From Pestalotiopsis fici W106-1 (taxonomy: Eukaryota > Ascomycota > Sordariomycetes > Amphisphaeriales > Sporocadaceae), in contig NW_006917096.1 in assembly GCF_000516985.1 (NCBI RefSeq), positions 2,341,606 through 2,405,605 of the forward strand: DNA of 64,000 bases. Direction: 5' to 3'. Positions 43,385 through 53,974 of the stretch are shown one piece after another (position 1 is the stretch's first letter; the number at the start of each line of letters is the position of its first letter). The position numbers were made by a program, and so were the translations under genes. The notes under the pieces were generated by a model. The model made no database searches. It worked only from the letters and a program-made list of their open reading frames with translations, and had not been told where the DNA came from.

Positions 43385-46300
43385 TGTAGTGGATCGATGA
43401 ATCCAGACGTCCTAGAAAATGAGTGGAACGAACCCTAAAAGATTCTGCTGAGGAATGGGAATTAAGAACCAAATGCAAATCCAAGGAATCAAAGATTCAA
43501 GGAGAGCAGAAGAGCCAGGATCATATACTCATATGCAACCGAGGCAACAAGGACTGTCGATTATTGTCCCTGTTGACGCCTGATTTCAAAATAAAAATCC
43601 ATACTATCCGCAAGCTACATACCCTTGGAAGCCCCCTATCATATCCCAACTATCCTTCCAGACATGGTTCGTAGAGGACCTCTGTCATGGTAGTAGTACC
43701 ATGACTCGGCGGGTCAGGAACGCCATTATCTAGTGGCAATGCATTATTAGGGTCCCCCCCGTCCCGTAAAGCCGGCATTATCCTACTAGGCCCTACCTAC
43801 GGATACCAAGCCCTGTTCTGATCCGGGACTTGGTCATGATAGTCTTGGGCGACACGTGGAAGAGACGCGAAGTGTTTTGAAATCGAGATGCTAGAAACGC
43901 CTCCATCAAGATTGCCGTGGGTAATTTCTCACAATGTGCCGAATTAGTCATAGCAGATGTATCGACGACGCCAATCATTGCAACGAAACCTCAAATTACA
44001 GCACCTTCTAAACTGGAGTTCTACCGTTAATACAAGCAGTCTGGCGTGGAGTCGAGTCAGAGCAGAGCTCAGCCATGGAGTTGATCCTACATGACTGTAC
44101 ACTGATTCGCCTGTGATGCAGATCACAGCTCTAACAAGTAGTACTTGTCGAAAAAATTTCCATCCCTCTTGCTACTTATCTCTCTTCCCAAGCTCTCTTG
44201 TAAGAAAGAAGCGCGGAAGAAAGTCTGCTGAGTGGAGTGGCAACGGCTGTCCTGTGCTCTCGCCTGGCCTTTTGGGGCGGGTAGTATTACACTCTAGGCC
44301 AACCTCTGTGCGCAAAAGGACCCCCACTGCAAAGCTTCAGACGCTGGAGCTTGGCAACGGACGGATTCAAACCAGATGAACCCGTGCGGGGATTGGGTGC
44401 TTATTCCCAAGAGGGGCCCAAGTCGCAAAGCAATGGAAGGCCAAGTCGTTATGCTCCTCTGGCTCCCCTATACTGACTGGGGTAGGGGCGCAACACAAGA
44501 GTGAAATCTAGTATAGCGCAGAGCCGGAAGCGTCTTCCCAGACTTCCACACTGTTTTAGCTTTCAAGCTAACATCCTAAAATTTCGCTAAACCATGGCAA
44601 TCCTAATCCGGACCCACGGAATTACGGGGGATTGGCAATTAGGTGGTAATCCTAAACGGAGAGCAGCTTAGTTTAAGGCTGTGGCACTGACTTGGCCAGA
44701 GACGGGGAGAGGAGGAAGAGCTGCTCGGTGGTCTTGGTAAAGTCAGCAGGTAAGATTCAAGATAACGAGAAAGATAGAAGGGGCTACCACTGCCTCGGCG
44801 TCTGATAGTTGTGCTGTGGTTTGCGGCGCCGTTCCGTCCGCTGATGATAAGTGTGAATAGTCACACAATAAACAAGTTTCTTCTAATAACCAGTTGGCGA
44901 AGAGGCCGACCGTATTGTTTTTTGGCTGGCAGAACCATGATTGCACACCAGCAGAAGAAGGGATTGGTTGGGGCTGTCTGCAAGGACGAGTCGTTCTACT
45001 ACTACTATGTACAGGCATTCAACATACCCTGGTCATACTATCGCTGTTGTGCTATGTACGCAAAGTAGGGGATTCCACCCACCCCATCCAATCGCAACTG
45101 TGATCACGGTACTATTCTAGTAAGACCGCGAATCTCTAACCCACTTGTACTGCAACAACTGCCGCGGCACTCCGGCTTGTGGCTACGGGGGGCATGTCAC
45201 AGCTTATAGCCCTGTACCCATAACAAGACACCGCTGACATGATTGCGGATCTATTGGCACTCCAAAAAAGACAAGAGGAGGAGGGGGGAGGAAGTGCATT
45301 GCATTGCATTGTGATCAACACTGAACCAACCAGCCAACGTCCACCCAGATGCATGGCATTGGAGTTTTGGTAAGATTAACCCACTATACAAGACTTTGCA
45401 AACGTCAGCTTAATGGAAGCAAAGATTGGTGCCTGCACAAGTCGAAAGAGTGCAACACTTGACATAAGACTTTAGCTAGAAACACTATCGAAAGATCAAC
45501 GGGATGTACGGCGACACAATACGCAATATCATCAGCCCTTTTTGTATTGTATTGAAAGAATGGGTTGAAAGCTGGATATCAGGATCCACCTCGTCAGTCT
45601 CCTCTAAAGACCCAGTATAGCCGTGGCTCCAGGCGGGTAAGAGTGGGTGTAAGACTGGAGATCATAGCCGTGCCTCATTCAAAATGCAACGACCAGACAG
45701 CCAGGTGACTTGGAGGCACCGACCATGGCTTCCCGCTATTCTTCAGCCTTTCACGAAGATGTCTCGAAACAAATGGAATCTCCCATCTTCATGCGCAGAG
45801 CATAAACTCCGTTGCTCCGATGAAATACCCTTCTGGCAATAACTGTTGCTACGAGTTTTCCCGGCACGAATTCTAGAACTGTATCAGGTACTAATGTAGT
45901 GCTGGCTCGCAACCTACTGCACGCCAGTACACCAACTATATCGTAGCCCGGGCGCCGTCGACTCGGTAGTCAGCACGGTCTCGCCACGTAAGTCGAGCAT
46001 CTAATCAGTATGGAGTATAGCCCGAGTATAGACCGAATGCGACTGGTTCATCTTCATGCCTTAGTCTGGGTGAAATTTGGAGAGTCCTGCCCAAAAACGA
46101 CGATTAGCCTGTCTTGGCCAGCGTTTTAGGGGTCCTGGGAAATGTTTCGCACACCTAATCCAATGAGCCCAGGAAATTGGGACCGCATTATAGTCGTACT
46201 CAACTGGGTCGCTCTGCACCTGCATTACGACTCGCCCACCAGCCAAGTCTCTGACCCGCAAATTACAATGCCTATCTTTGTTCCAACCTTGCACCCTTGT

Positions 46301-46584
46301 TGCAGGTTCGGTCACCGGGGTACGTACTAACTCGGCCAACCCCCAAAAGACGATTTGCGGGGAGAGAGGGATAATCGTGGTTGAGAAGCAGCAGCTGGGA
46401 AATAGTCAGGTCCCATTTCTTGGTCACGAGCCTTGTGAACAGGAAGCTGGGGTAAATATATCTGGCATTATCGTTTCTTTTTTTTATTTTCATTCGTTCT
46501 GCTTTAGAGGAAAGGAACACTTCGTCTTACTCAAAAGCCACTCAGATTTGACCGGGAGTTTCACCTCAGATTGTCCTAAGAAAC
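43385..46584. other. Divergent intergenic region, 3.2 kb
   Basis: Between the rhodopsin-fold gene and the GMC oxidoreductase; it must hold both promoters. No ORF with motifs or codon bias was found. Nothing further seen. Confidence 0.45.
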
Positions 46585-48441
46585 ATGGCCAACACTTATG
46601 ATTTCGTTATAGTAGGAAGTAAGCCACCCCCCATCCAAACCTACCTCCTGATGATCCTACCTCGATCAAGTGGACAGACACTGACAGGGGAAAACCCAAT
46701 TGCACAGGCGGGCCAGCTGGGAGCGCTCTGGCGGCCGGTCTAGCAAACTCAAAAGCGAAACCATCCGTACTGCTGCTCGAGGCAGGCGGAGATGATAACG
46801 ACCGCAACCTACGCGTCGATGGCCAGCGATGGCAGACCTTTATGCGGGAGAATATGAACTGGGGGTTCAAGACGGTACCGCAAAAGGAGTGCGCTGACCG
46901 AGAGATCGACTACTCCCGCGGCAGGGTGCTCGGCGGCTCGAGCGCCATCAACTTTGGCGTCTACACCGTGGGCGCCCGCGACGACTATGAAGAGTGGGCG
47001 CGCCTCACGGGCGACGACGCCTTTGGATGGGACCGGATACAGGGCCGTTACAAGGCCCTCGAGACCTTTAACGGCAAGCTGCCGCCCGGAGTCGATGCCA
47101 AGTACGCGGCCCCAAAGGACTCGAACCACGGCTTCTCGGGTCCCTTGAAGACGGGATACGCGGCCGAGTGGGAGGATGACCTCCCACCCATGCTCGACAT
47201 CTTTCAACAAAATGGCTTCCAGCTGAACCCCGATCACAACTCGGGAGATCCGCTTGGAATGTCGGTGCTCATCAACACGGCTGCAGGCGGTCTCCGGTCA
47301 ACATCAAGAGACCTCTTCACGCCGCAGCCAGAGAACCTGACCATTCTCAGCAACTCGCCGGTCCAGCGCATTGTTCTCAACGGGAAGAAGGCAGTTGGCG
47401 CCGAGAGCAATGGAACCAAATGTAAGTCCTACGGACGGAACCGTAAAACTCCAGTCGCCTTAGGAAAGTAGCTGATCATGTTTCTCACCAATAGATTATG
47501 CAAACAAAGAGGTTGTACTATCTGCAGGTGCCCTAAACAGCCCCAGGATACTCATGCACTCGGGAGTTGGACCTGCAGACCAGCTGAAAAAGTTCAACAT
47601 CCCAGTAGTACAGGGTATTCCCAAAGTGGGACAGGGGCTCCGCGACCACGAATTCTCCCCCGTCGTCTTCAAACGCAAGGAGGGCAGCACGGGGCGCTCA
47701 GCCTTTTACGGCGACGACAAGGTGATGCAAGAGGCCCTGAAGCAATGGGAGGCGGACGGCACCGGTCCCTGGGCCAAGTTTGCGTGCGAGACGGGCATTG
47801 GCTTCTTCAAGCTCGACGCCCTGACGTCGTCGGACGAGTTCCGGGCCCTGCCGCCGCAGGAGCAGGCCTACCTCCAGTCGCCGACGGTGCCGCACATGGA
47901 GGTGATTACGCACTTCCCCATGCACTGGTTCCTGCCCAACTTCCCGGCCGAGAACCTCGACTACAGCTGCCTGCTGGCCTTTCTGCTCAACTCGCAGGCC
48001 CGCGGCGAGGTCAGGCTGCAGTCGGCCGACCCGGACGCGCCCTTGCTCTTTGACCCAAAGTTCCTCGAGCACCCCTTTGACCAGCGCGCCGCCATCGAGT
48101 CGCTGCGCGCCGTACTGCGCGTCGCAAAGTCCGAGGCCTTTAGCCAGGACACGGTGGCGCAGCTCGTCGGCCCCGTCTCGGACTCGGACGAGGACCTGCT
48201 AGCCTACTGGCGGCAGACGCTGTCGTCGTCGTGGCACATGACGGGCACGCTCAAGATGGGCCGGATCGGCGATGCCGACGCCGTCGTGGACCCCGAGTTT
48301 CGCCTGATCGGCTTTGAGAAGCTCCGCGTCGCTGATATGAGTGCCGTGCCCATCCTGGCCAGCGGCCACACTCAGGCGATTGCCTACGTGACGGGCTTGA
48401 CGGCTGCTGAGAAGCTGAGGGCCGAGTATAATCTAGACTAA
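46585..48441 (+). CDS. GMC (glucose-methanol-choline) family FAD oxidoreductase
   Basis: Three exons, 46585..46618, 46708..47421, 47495..48441; 564 residues. The N-terminus YDFVIVGSGPAGSALAAGLA is the FAD-binding Rossmann motif and is split by the first intron. Then LLLEAGGDD, YSRGRVLGGSSAINFGVY (GMC signature 1), EVVLSAGALNSPRILMHSGV (GMC signature 2), and a C-terminal SSWHMTGTLKMG with the catalytic His. LRVADMSAVPILASGHTQA closes the FAD site. It oxidises an alcohol (sugar, aryl alcohol, choline or a metabolite) to aldehyde or lactone with O2 or a quinone; the substrate cannot be told. There is no signal peptide, so it is cytosolic, unlike the secreted glucose and aryl-alcohol oxidases. 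The GC-rich third exon contrasts with the AT-richer flanks. Confidence 0.93.
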
Positions 48442-48982
48442 AGCTGATTTGCGTTTCAGGAGGAAGAAAAAAGCGAGCCTTCATTTCTCGAATAACGATG
48501 TATGCGCTTTCCATACTAGATTTCTTCAAGCGTTGCTTGGTAATAGATAGCCGTCGACCGCTCTTCCCAATATAGAATACAATCGTCAATCCGACATTCC
48601 ACTGTTTGGAGAGAGCTGTGCTTGACATGCTTGGCGATAAGTTCCAAATGATCAGCAACTGAACTTGAGTGGTCCATGTGTGACCGATTCATTCGGCAAA
48701 GATAGGCCATGTACTAAACATACAAGCAGAATGTTTCGATAGTCGGTTGCGAATCAAGCAAGCAATTTTCCAAGCATTTTAGGGCTGACGGTTTAAATCC
48801 AATCAATTGAATATACATAGGCACAAACAGCTAGTCACAAAGACGATGATGCATAGCCGTCGATCCTACTTTTGACTCTTCGTCCCTTGTACCTGGTTGG
48901 TGATCAGCAGATCCCTCCTCTCTATCCAGGCTGCCGTTCGTCCGTGAACACCCGAGGACATAGATCAAATCTCTTGCCGGTT
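48442..48982. other. Convergent intergenic spacer
   Basis: 541 bp between converging genes (GMC oxidoreductase and DUF1772); nothing recognised. Confidence 0.5.
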
Positions 48983-49522
48983 TCAACCGCGATAGACAAC
49001 GGTTGTTGCCGCCACCAGCCCACCAACCAGGGCCAACGTGCTGCGGAAGAGGTTCAGCCTCCTCCAGCGCCTCAGCTGTCGAGACACAGCCTCTTTGTCG
49101 GCGTCATCAAGCGACGACTCGCCAACATGCAAGGCCGTACTCTCCTCGGCATCCTTCACGTCGTCGTCGGTCCACCGTGATACCATGACGGGCTTGGTCT
49201 CCCTCATGACGATCCTGGAAAAGGGCAGACTGGCCAGGGTGGCACCGGCCGCGATAATCCACCTTGTCCTGTCGCGGCCCGAGGACTGGGCGGCGGTCAG
49301 GGCCGCTGCCGTCGTGGAGAGAATGGCGAGCGGTATGACGAGGCGGGCGCCGCGGTGGTAGAGCGCGGCAAGGGCGGCGGGCGCGACAGTCTGGGCATCG
49401 AGATGGTGCAGTACAGGCACAAACAAGTGCGAGGCTCCAAAGTTGATGCCCGAGAGGAATATGGACGTCGTAAGGGAGATGAGCTGCGTCGTGTGCAGAA
49501 GGGCGGAGGATGAAGTCAACAT
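48983..49522 (-). CDS. DUF1772 membrane protein (anthrone oxygenase-like)
   Basis: Single exon, 179 residues. Four hydrophobic segments: about 12-35 (SLTTSIFLSGINFGASHLFV), 52-77 (with YHRGARLVIPLAILSTT), 88-106 and 158-177. The pattern small-x-x-Gly at the first helix, the YHRG motif and SRIVMRETKPVM before the third loop agree with DUF1772, the family that includes anthrone oxygenases of anthraquinone pathways. The long charged loop (TDDDVKDAEESTALHVGES) is usual for fungal members. Most DUF1772 genes are not in biosynthetic clusters, and no polyketide synthase is seen here, so an oxygenase role is only possible, not shown. Its neighbour is a GMC oxidoreductase. Confidence 0.75.
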   Translation of the reverse strand: MLTSSSALLHTTQLISLTTSIFLSGINFGASHLFVPVLHHLDAQTVAPAALAALYHRGARLVIPLAILSTTAAALTAAQSSGRDRTRWIIAAGATLASLPFSRIVMRETKPVMVSRWTDDDVKDAEESTALHVGESSLDDADKEAVSRQLRRWRRLNLFRSTLALVGGLVAATTVVYRG

Positions 49523-50106
49523 TGCGGATACTGACTATCGGAGGCTTTTTACAATTTGATTTATAAATAAGTCAATCCTTCTCGTCTATGAATTCTTGTC
49601 GACGAAATAGAATGGTGCGTTTGGTTGATTTCTGTTTGTGTGTTTATGGTATTCCTATCAGTCGTTGCATTGAGCGGACCCCACGTATATATAGTTATTA
49701 AAATGCTCTCTTTTTTTCTTCTTTACTATATCCGGCTGCCTAGTGTTCGACATGATTATAAAATTTGCACTGCCTAAGGGTGACTCGTTCTTGTGATGCC
49801 GATATGGCACGGAGAATAGCTAAAGGCTTCGTCAGATGACTTCATGCCGCCGAACTGCTTCGGAGTTTGGCCACCAATACTAAAGAGTATTCATCAGCGC
49901 CAAGACCGGCCCCCACATTGACCACCAATTTTGGAAAAAGCCTGTACTGTACTGTGATTTTCCCGACCGAAAGACTGGGATTTTATTCATCGGGAATGAA
50001 TCACTCTTCGTCATGTTGTCAAGGTATAGTCATCCATAGAAACATCATACGTCTCGACTTGCGCATCCCAGGGAGATTGAACATCCTAAACACTGCTTGT
50101 AATAAG
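49523..50106. other. Intergenic spacer upstream of DUF1772
   Basis: 584 bp containing a T/C-rich run (CTCTCTTTTTTTCTTCTTTA) near 49705. No gene seen. Confidence 0.45.
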
Positions 50107-52167
50107 CTAGACCTCGTTACTGAAAGGATCCCTGCCCGTAAAGATCTTGAATAGGCGTCTGCTGACGGATTGGCCGATCCTCTGGTCCGTTATATGACCA
50201 TTGCTGTTTGTGCTCTTTCTGATATTCTCGAGCGCCCGGGCTCCATCCCGTTCCAAGCCTCTCACCAAGTCCGTGACTGTTGGAAACGCCTCTGCAATGC
50301 AAATGGCCATGGATGTAGTAACACGAGCAATCTCCTGTAGCATGAGAATATATGTTTCCCGAGCATTCTCGCCGGTCTTGACTTGGCCAGACTCGACACT
50401 GAAGCCGGCATCTCTAGAGATCTCATCGCGTCGCTTCCGGTAAGGTATCGTAGAGATGTGCTGGGTAAATACCGTGATCCACTGTGCCGTTTCGACTGGC
50501 GCGCCCGTCTTGTGGATCATGACTCCGTGATCGACCTGGAGTGACAAGAGAGCATCTTCAATGACTTCCTCATCAACAATTTCATGCGTGGCCTTTTTAG
50601 AGCGGCCTTGAGCTGCTGCTGTATTGGCGTCGTTGCGAGCGGCATTCTGAAATTGCCGATTGCGAGCTGTCTTGTTCTTCCTGAACCACTGATCAATCCC
50701 CTCGAGCAGATAAATGATATCACTGTCGGGGAACGCGACTCTCATCTTCAGTACATGCTCTCCAAGACCGCCTCCATCCTTGTTGGTCGCGAGCTGGACA
50801 AACTCTTTGGCCTGGACAACAACGAGAGCATGTTTCTCTTGCACAATTCGCAGGGGAATCGGCTCAAAGTACTCCTTCTCTTCGTTGAACTTTCTGTCCA
50901 CCTTCCGTCGCCATCGAACAGCCTTGTCTACAGGGCTGTCCCAAGTCGAATGGGCAATACTGTGCTCGTTGAGTAGCTCGACGACTTGCGCATTCAATCC
51001 TACATCAAAGGACTGGGGTATATCGACAATCATCTCGACCTGAGCATCCGCCTTATTAACGCGAATCTTGTTGACCTCTGCCAGTGCCTTGTCCCTTTCC
51101 TTCTGCACAGCTTTCTCTCTCTTGGCGCGCTCTTTCTCGAGGCGTTTACGCTCATTCTCGACTTCCCTAGCCTGCGTCTTGCGTCTCTTTTCGAGATCCT
51201 TTTCTTCTTGTGTCTTCGGGGCAGGTCTTTTCGTGCTTGAGCCGGTCGATGTTGTCTTTGATCGCTTCAGATTTCGGGGTGATTCGCTAAGTGAGCGTGA
51301 GAGTCTCGGGCCGTCGGTGCGTATCTTGCTCAACTCCGGTAAATCATCCGAATCCGAATCCTCCAGCTCTATGACGCCCATCTTTCTTTTGGCTGCTTTG
51401 GCAGGTGAACTTGAGAATGCCCTCCTATCATTAGCAGCTGTGTTCGTTTCTGGCATCGAGCTAGAGATCGGATCCCAATTGGCTTTCTGCTTGCCCTTGT
51501 TCTTTCGTGTTGGGGCCGGCGAGTAGTCTGAAAAATCACTCGTGAGATCGAAGACGTTGGTGGTCGCCGTGTTGGTTCGCTTGTTCGCAGTCATATCTTC
51601 CGACAAGCCGCTCCTCTGAGGCTCTTTTCCTTTGTTGGATTTTGCTGGTGGCGGGCTGGAATCAAATGGGTCATCATCGCCGAGATCGACTGGAGAGCTG
51701 GTATGCTGGATAGGATCTGCAATTGAATGCCATCGCTTCAACCCGGAACCGGAGGGCTTTGCTGGGAGCACCGCGGACGATGTGCGCGCCATGGAGCGGT
51801 TCGTGGAAGTTCTTGCAGTTGTTCTGGGCGAGGCTTTGCTGTTTCTAGGAAGATCAAAGTCGAGGTCGCCTGTTGTGTCAAAGTCATCTGCGAGAAACAG
51901 ATAATCATTTCCGTCCTTGTGCCGTTGCGGCTTGTCATTTTTAATGACGTCGTTGCTTTTCTTCGGGCTCTTTTTGGAAATGGCAGCTCGAGTCGTTGGC
52001 TTATTGTTTACGCCACCGAGAACATCATCAATGTCCTGGAACTCATCCCCGTCGAGACCTATCGCTCTTGGTTGTGCCGTGGGTCCTGTATGTCTCTGGG
52101 CAGGTCTTGGTAGCCTTTGAGGCTGCACCTCTGGGCTTGAAAGCAGGTCGATAACCTCAGGCGCCAT
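50107..52167 (-). CDS. EME1: Crossover junction endonuclease subunit Eme1 (Mus81 partner)
   Basis: Single exon, 686 residues. The first ~310 residues are disordered and Ser-rich, beginning with a SUMO-interacting-type motif (EVIDLLSS) and containing a second (GVIELEDSDSDD). A Lys/Arg/Glu helix (KDLEKRRKTQAREVENERKR) leads into the ERCC4-like nuclease domain of about residues 375-600: VEMIVDIPQSFD, then RRKVDRKFNEEKEYFEPIPL, PDSDIIYLLEGIDQWFRKNK and LLSLQVDHGVMIHKTGAPVE. The canonical ERKxxxD catalytic motif of Mus81/XPF is absent, as expected for the non-catalytic Eme1/Mms4 subunit. The C-terminus supplies the HhH region (FPTVTDLVRGLERDG). With Mus81 it cuts branched DNA at stalled forks and in recombination. 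It diverges from the HET-like gene. Confidence 0.88.
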   Translation of the reverse strand: MAPEVIDLLSSPEVQPQRLPRPAQRHTGPTAQPRAIGLDGDEFQDIDDVLGGVNNKPTTRAAISKKSPKKSNDVIKNDKPQRHKDGNDYLFLADDFDTTGDLDFDLPRNSKASPRTTARTSTNRSMARTSSAVLPAKPSGSGLKRWHSIADPIQHTSSPVDLGDDDPFDSSPPPAKSNKGKEPQRSGLSEDMTANKRTNTATTNVFDLTSDFSDYSPAPTRKNKGKQKANWDPISSSMPETNTAANDRRAFSSSPAKAAKRKMGVIELEDSDSDDLPELSKIRTDGPRLSRSLSESPRNLKRSKTTSTGSSTKRPAPKTQEEKDLEKRRKTQAREVENERKRLEKERAKREKAVQKERDKALAEVNKIRVNKADAQVEMIVDIPQSFDVGLNAQVVELLNEHSIAHSTWDSPVDKAVRWRRKVDRKFNEEKEYFEPIPLRIVQEKHALVVVQAKEFVQLATNKDGGGLGEHVLKMRVAFPDSDIIYLLEGIDQWFRKNKTARNRQFQNAARNDANTAAAQGRSKKATHEIVDEEVIEDALLSLQVDHGVMIHKTGAPVETAQWITVFTQHISTIPYRKRRDEISRDAGFSVESGQVKTGENARETYILMLQEIARVTTSMAICIAEAFPTVTDLVRGLERDGARALENIRKSTNSNGHITDQRIGQSVSRRLFKIFTGRDPFSNEV

Positions 52168-52801
52168 CCTGTCGCAGCATACGGGGCCGGCCCAATGGAC
52201 GTCTACGCGCCTTTCCCGCCGTGGACTTCAATAATGGCAGATCGATGAAGCGAGTCAACAAATGCAACATTCCCTTGCCATGGCAGCAAAGTGGTGACGC
52301 GTTGAGAAAACACGTCCTAGGCACGCGATTGCCCCACGACACGAACGCGCATCACGTGATTTTAATGAGTACAGGCAGCTCCTCCTCTGTATCAATATCC
52401 ACCTGTTTATGCCCAGCTCTATCCATGACTAGGTCCTGGTAGACATGATTTAAGTAGACACACGGGTGATTTTCCATGACGAAAGCTCACACCATCTTGA
52501 AGTGCTTTATCGAAGACATACAGCTGATTCGTGCCAGATTGGTTGGTGTGGCTGCGACCGTTGCTGCGCTTGGTGCATTATGTGGAGGCTGAGAGATCCT
52601 CAAGACCAGGACACAGACCTGTGTTGCGGGGTACTTTGCCTGGTTTCCTACCGATTGCGTCCCACGTGAGAGCTGTATCTGCGCTTCGAACCAGAGTGAT
52701 TTACAACAGGCAGCAAAGTCTCCCTCGACTCAACCCCTAGTCCGTCTGCCCACTTTTCTCTCGCGTGCTGCAAAGTCAGGACGCACCTGTCAGTCATAAT
52801 C
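52168..52801. promoter_or_regulatory. Divergent promoter between EME1 and the HET-like gene
   Basis: 634 bp. Contains ATCACGTGATT at 52353..52363 (palindromic CACGTG E-box core). No gene. Confidence 0.4.
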
Positions 52802-53974
52802 ATGCATATGCTTCGGAGCTTTGTATCGGATGCAGTACACTTCATATTTGGTAGGCATTCAAGCCGAGCCAAGATATCATCCGCTTTGGACGTCCCGAAA
52901 TTGCAAGAATGCAGAGCGCTTATAGTAAATGAGGTTGACGAACAACTTCTAATTGGCGGCATCGATGCGACAAGCCCGACAAATCATGATGTTTTGCCTG
53001 TACGCATGATAAAACTGCCTGTCGAAGATATCTCAACAGTAGCCGTGCTCTCATGGAGATGGGATGGAGAAATGGGATGTTTGGGTTCAAGAAACGTTGC
53101 AAGTGCGGTCCGTCAAAGCAAAAGAATGGGGATTCAGTACCTCTTCATCGATGCAATCTCGATTGACCAAAGTCTTCAAGGGGATGAACTTGTCAAACAA
53201 GTCATCGCATTTTCAACACTCTATGGAACCATACCAGTTATCGCTGCCTATGACAAGGCCGATGAACTGTTTAGAAACACCATGCACCGTCCCTGGATAT
53301 CCAAAGAAGCGCGGCTGTACCGCAATAATCCAACAAAAATCGTATATGTCGGTCATACTAGCCAAGGTGGAGCATCGCTGGGGAAGTATTTTCCCAAAAA
53401 TGAGCTCCAGGATTACCGATTCGGAATGGAGCTCGACTCTATATGGACTGGGAGCTTTATCGAGACCATCAATGGCGTGCTATGCGGAGATATTGGGATG
53501 TCGTACATCTCTGATCTCAAGTTCATCATCGCACCTTGCGCACAGGCGTTGGTCGTTGCCTATGAGAAGATGAGCCGGAACGACTATCTTCTAACTGCCT
53601 TGATTCTCTGCGCAAATTACACAGATACACGGGAGATCAGGCTACGGTCGAACACGCGAGAAAACTCCTTTGATCGATATAGTATCCGCAAGGTTGACGG
53701 GCCGGGCTCTGGTATATTCTGGGCTGTTTACGGCATCTTTCTCGATGGTGTGCGCGTCGGACACTTGGAGGCTGCAGGCAAGACCAAGTCCCGCGTCGGT
53801 TCTTATGTTGCAGTAACACCGAATTCAGAGGATATTATTTTATCCAGTCTTGGTTTCAAGAGTTCTGAGCGCAAGGAATATACTGCAAACGTGCAAGCAC
53901 GACATGCTTATTTCAGTATCAGCAACAAGTCTGTCCCGTTACCTGAAATAGAAGTCGTGTCAATTGAGCTATAG
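52802..53974 (+). CDS. HET-like (heterokaryon incompatibility type) domain protein
   Basis: Single exon, 390 residues. VAVLSWRWDGEMGCLGSRN and MGIQYLFIDAISIDQSLQGD correspond to the first two HET blocks (usual forms: alSYvWG and YlWIDslCIdQ). Then QVIAFSTLYGTIPVIAAYDK and HRPWISKEARLYR, the latter matching the third block (RaWtlQE). After that come KIVYVGHTSQGG and YEKMSRNDYLLTALILC. The variant SWRW/FIDAISID wording suggests a distinct HET-like subfamily. HET domains trigger cell death after non-self recognition in fungi; here there is no added STAND, ankyrin or WD module, and the C-terminal ~150 residues are unassigned. It is AT-richer than neighbouring EME1. Fast evolution and strain polymorphism are usual for such genes. 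Confidence 0.7.
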   Translation: MHMLRSFVSDAVHFIFGRHSSRAKISSALDVPKLQECRALIVNEVDEQLLIGGIDATSPTNHDVLPVRMIKLPVEDISTVAVLSWRWDGEMGCLGSRNVASAVRQSKRMGIQYLFIDAISIDQSLQGDELVKQVIAFSTLYGTIPVIAAYDKADELFRNTMHRPWISKEARLYRNNPTKIVYVGHTSQGGASLGKYFPKNELQDYRFGMELDSIWTGSFIETINGVLCGDIGMSYISDLKFIIAPCAQALVVAYEKMSRNDYLLTALILCANYTDTREIRLRSNTRENSFDRYSIRKVDGPGSGIFWAVYGIFLDGVRVGHLEAAGKTKSRVGSYVAVTPNSEDIILSSLGFKSSERKEYTANVQARHAYFSISNKSVPLPEIEVVSIEL

